Part shown: in pieces, positions 7,157-7,183 of the stretch
Position numbering within the stretch: the first letter of the stretch is position 1
Layout: each line of letters opens with the position of its first letter
Source: an uncultured bacterium
Lineage (GTDB): Bacteria > Verrucomicrobiota > Kiritimatiellia > RFP12 > UBA1067
Direction: 5' to 3'
Length of the DNA stretch: 7,183 nucleotides
Assembly (NCBI GenBank): GCA_900547945.1
Contig: URIT01000148.1
Coordinates: 1 to 7,183 of the forward strand
Translations under genes and position numbers: made by a program
The notes under the pieces: generated by a model
What the model was told of the DNA's origin: nothing
Seen by the model: the letters and a program-made list of their open reading frames with translations, nothing else
The model's database searches: none

Positions 7157-7179
7157 CGCGGGAGGGTCGCGCTCCCGCG
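7157..7179 (+). terminator. Candidate terminator-type hairpin downstream of the lyase gene
   Basis: CGCGGGAG (7157-7164) pairs perfectly with CTCCCGCG (7172-7179) across a 7-nt loop. It lies 115 bp after the lyase stop, in the 141-bp gene-free tail. The window ends 4 nt after the stem, so a T-tract cannot be seen, and the bases that are visible (CGAC) are not T-rich. It could be a transcript-end stabilising structure instead of an intrinsic terminator. Confidence 0.45.
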
Positions 7180-7183
7180 CGAC

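Noticed and set aside
7054..7183. Open frame from ATG 7054 to the window edge as a fourth gene
   Set aside because: There is no Shine-Dalgarno, the translation is Gly/Arg/Pro/Ala-rich and low in complexity, and it runs through the direct repeats and hairpin, so it looks noncoding.
1..7183. CRISPR arrays, tRNAs, rRNA, insertion sequences, integrase sites
   Set aside because: No regularly spaced DNA repeats, cloverleaf sequences, transposase motifs or terminal inverted repeats were seen on either strand.

Overview
The window is uniformly GC-rich, with GC-saturated third codon positions. All of its genes lie on the + strand. It encodes carbohydrate-active and envelope proteins typical of glycan-specialist bacteria of the PVC group. 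The pairing of a DUF2723-like membrane protein with TPRs and a heparinase II/III-like enzyme, in high-GC DNA, suggests Kiritimatiellota/Lentisphaerae-type or planctomycete relatives. That assignment is an inference from gene content; there is no rRNA or other marker gene here.

Layout. Positions 2-481 hold the C-terminal end of a large glycoside hydrolase (GH106 or GH2-like architecture) with a jelly-roll sugar-binding domain; the catalytic part lies upstream of the window. A 104-bp gap (482-585) carries a perfect TATAAT -10 element and a strong Shine-Dalgarno. These serve a three-gene, tightly packed unit: (i) 586-3903, an 11-TM GT-C-like (DUF2723-like) membrane protein with a long periplasmic TPR domain; (ii) 3909-5192, a secreted, tryptophan-rich protein built almost entirely of about 20-residue 'W-P-[FL]-aromatic' repeats, which I cannot assign to a named family; (iii) 5189-7042, a secreted heparinase II/III-like polysaccharide lyase that overlaps the previous stop by 4 bp (ATGA). 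The last 141 bp (7043-7183) hold GC-rich hairpins and an 11-bp direct repeat, probably the end of the transcription unit.

Working model (inference): the membrane protein transfers a sugar from a lipid donor to exported proteins or glycans and uses its periplasmic TPRs to hold the acceptor. The repeat protein is an exported structural or glycan-binding partner, and the lyase-like enzyme acts on acidic polysaccharide outside the cytoplasm. The W-P-[FL] repeat protein and its translational coupling to both neighbours are the most novel part of the window.
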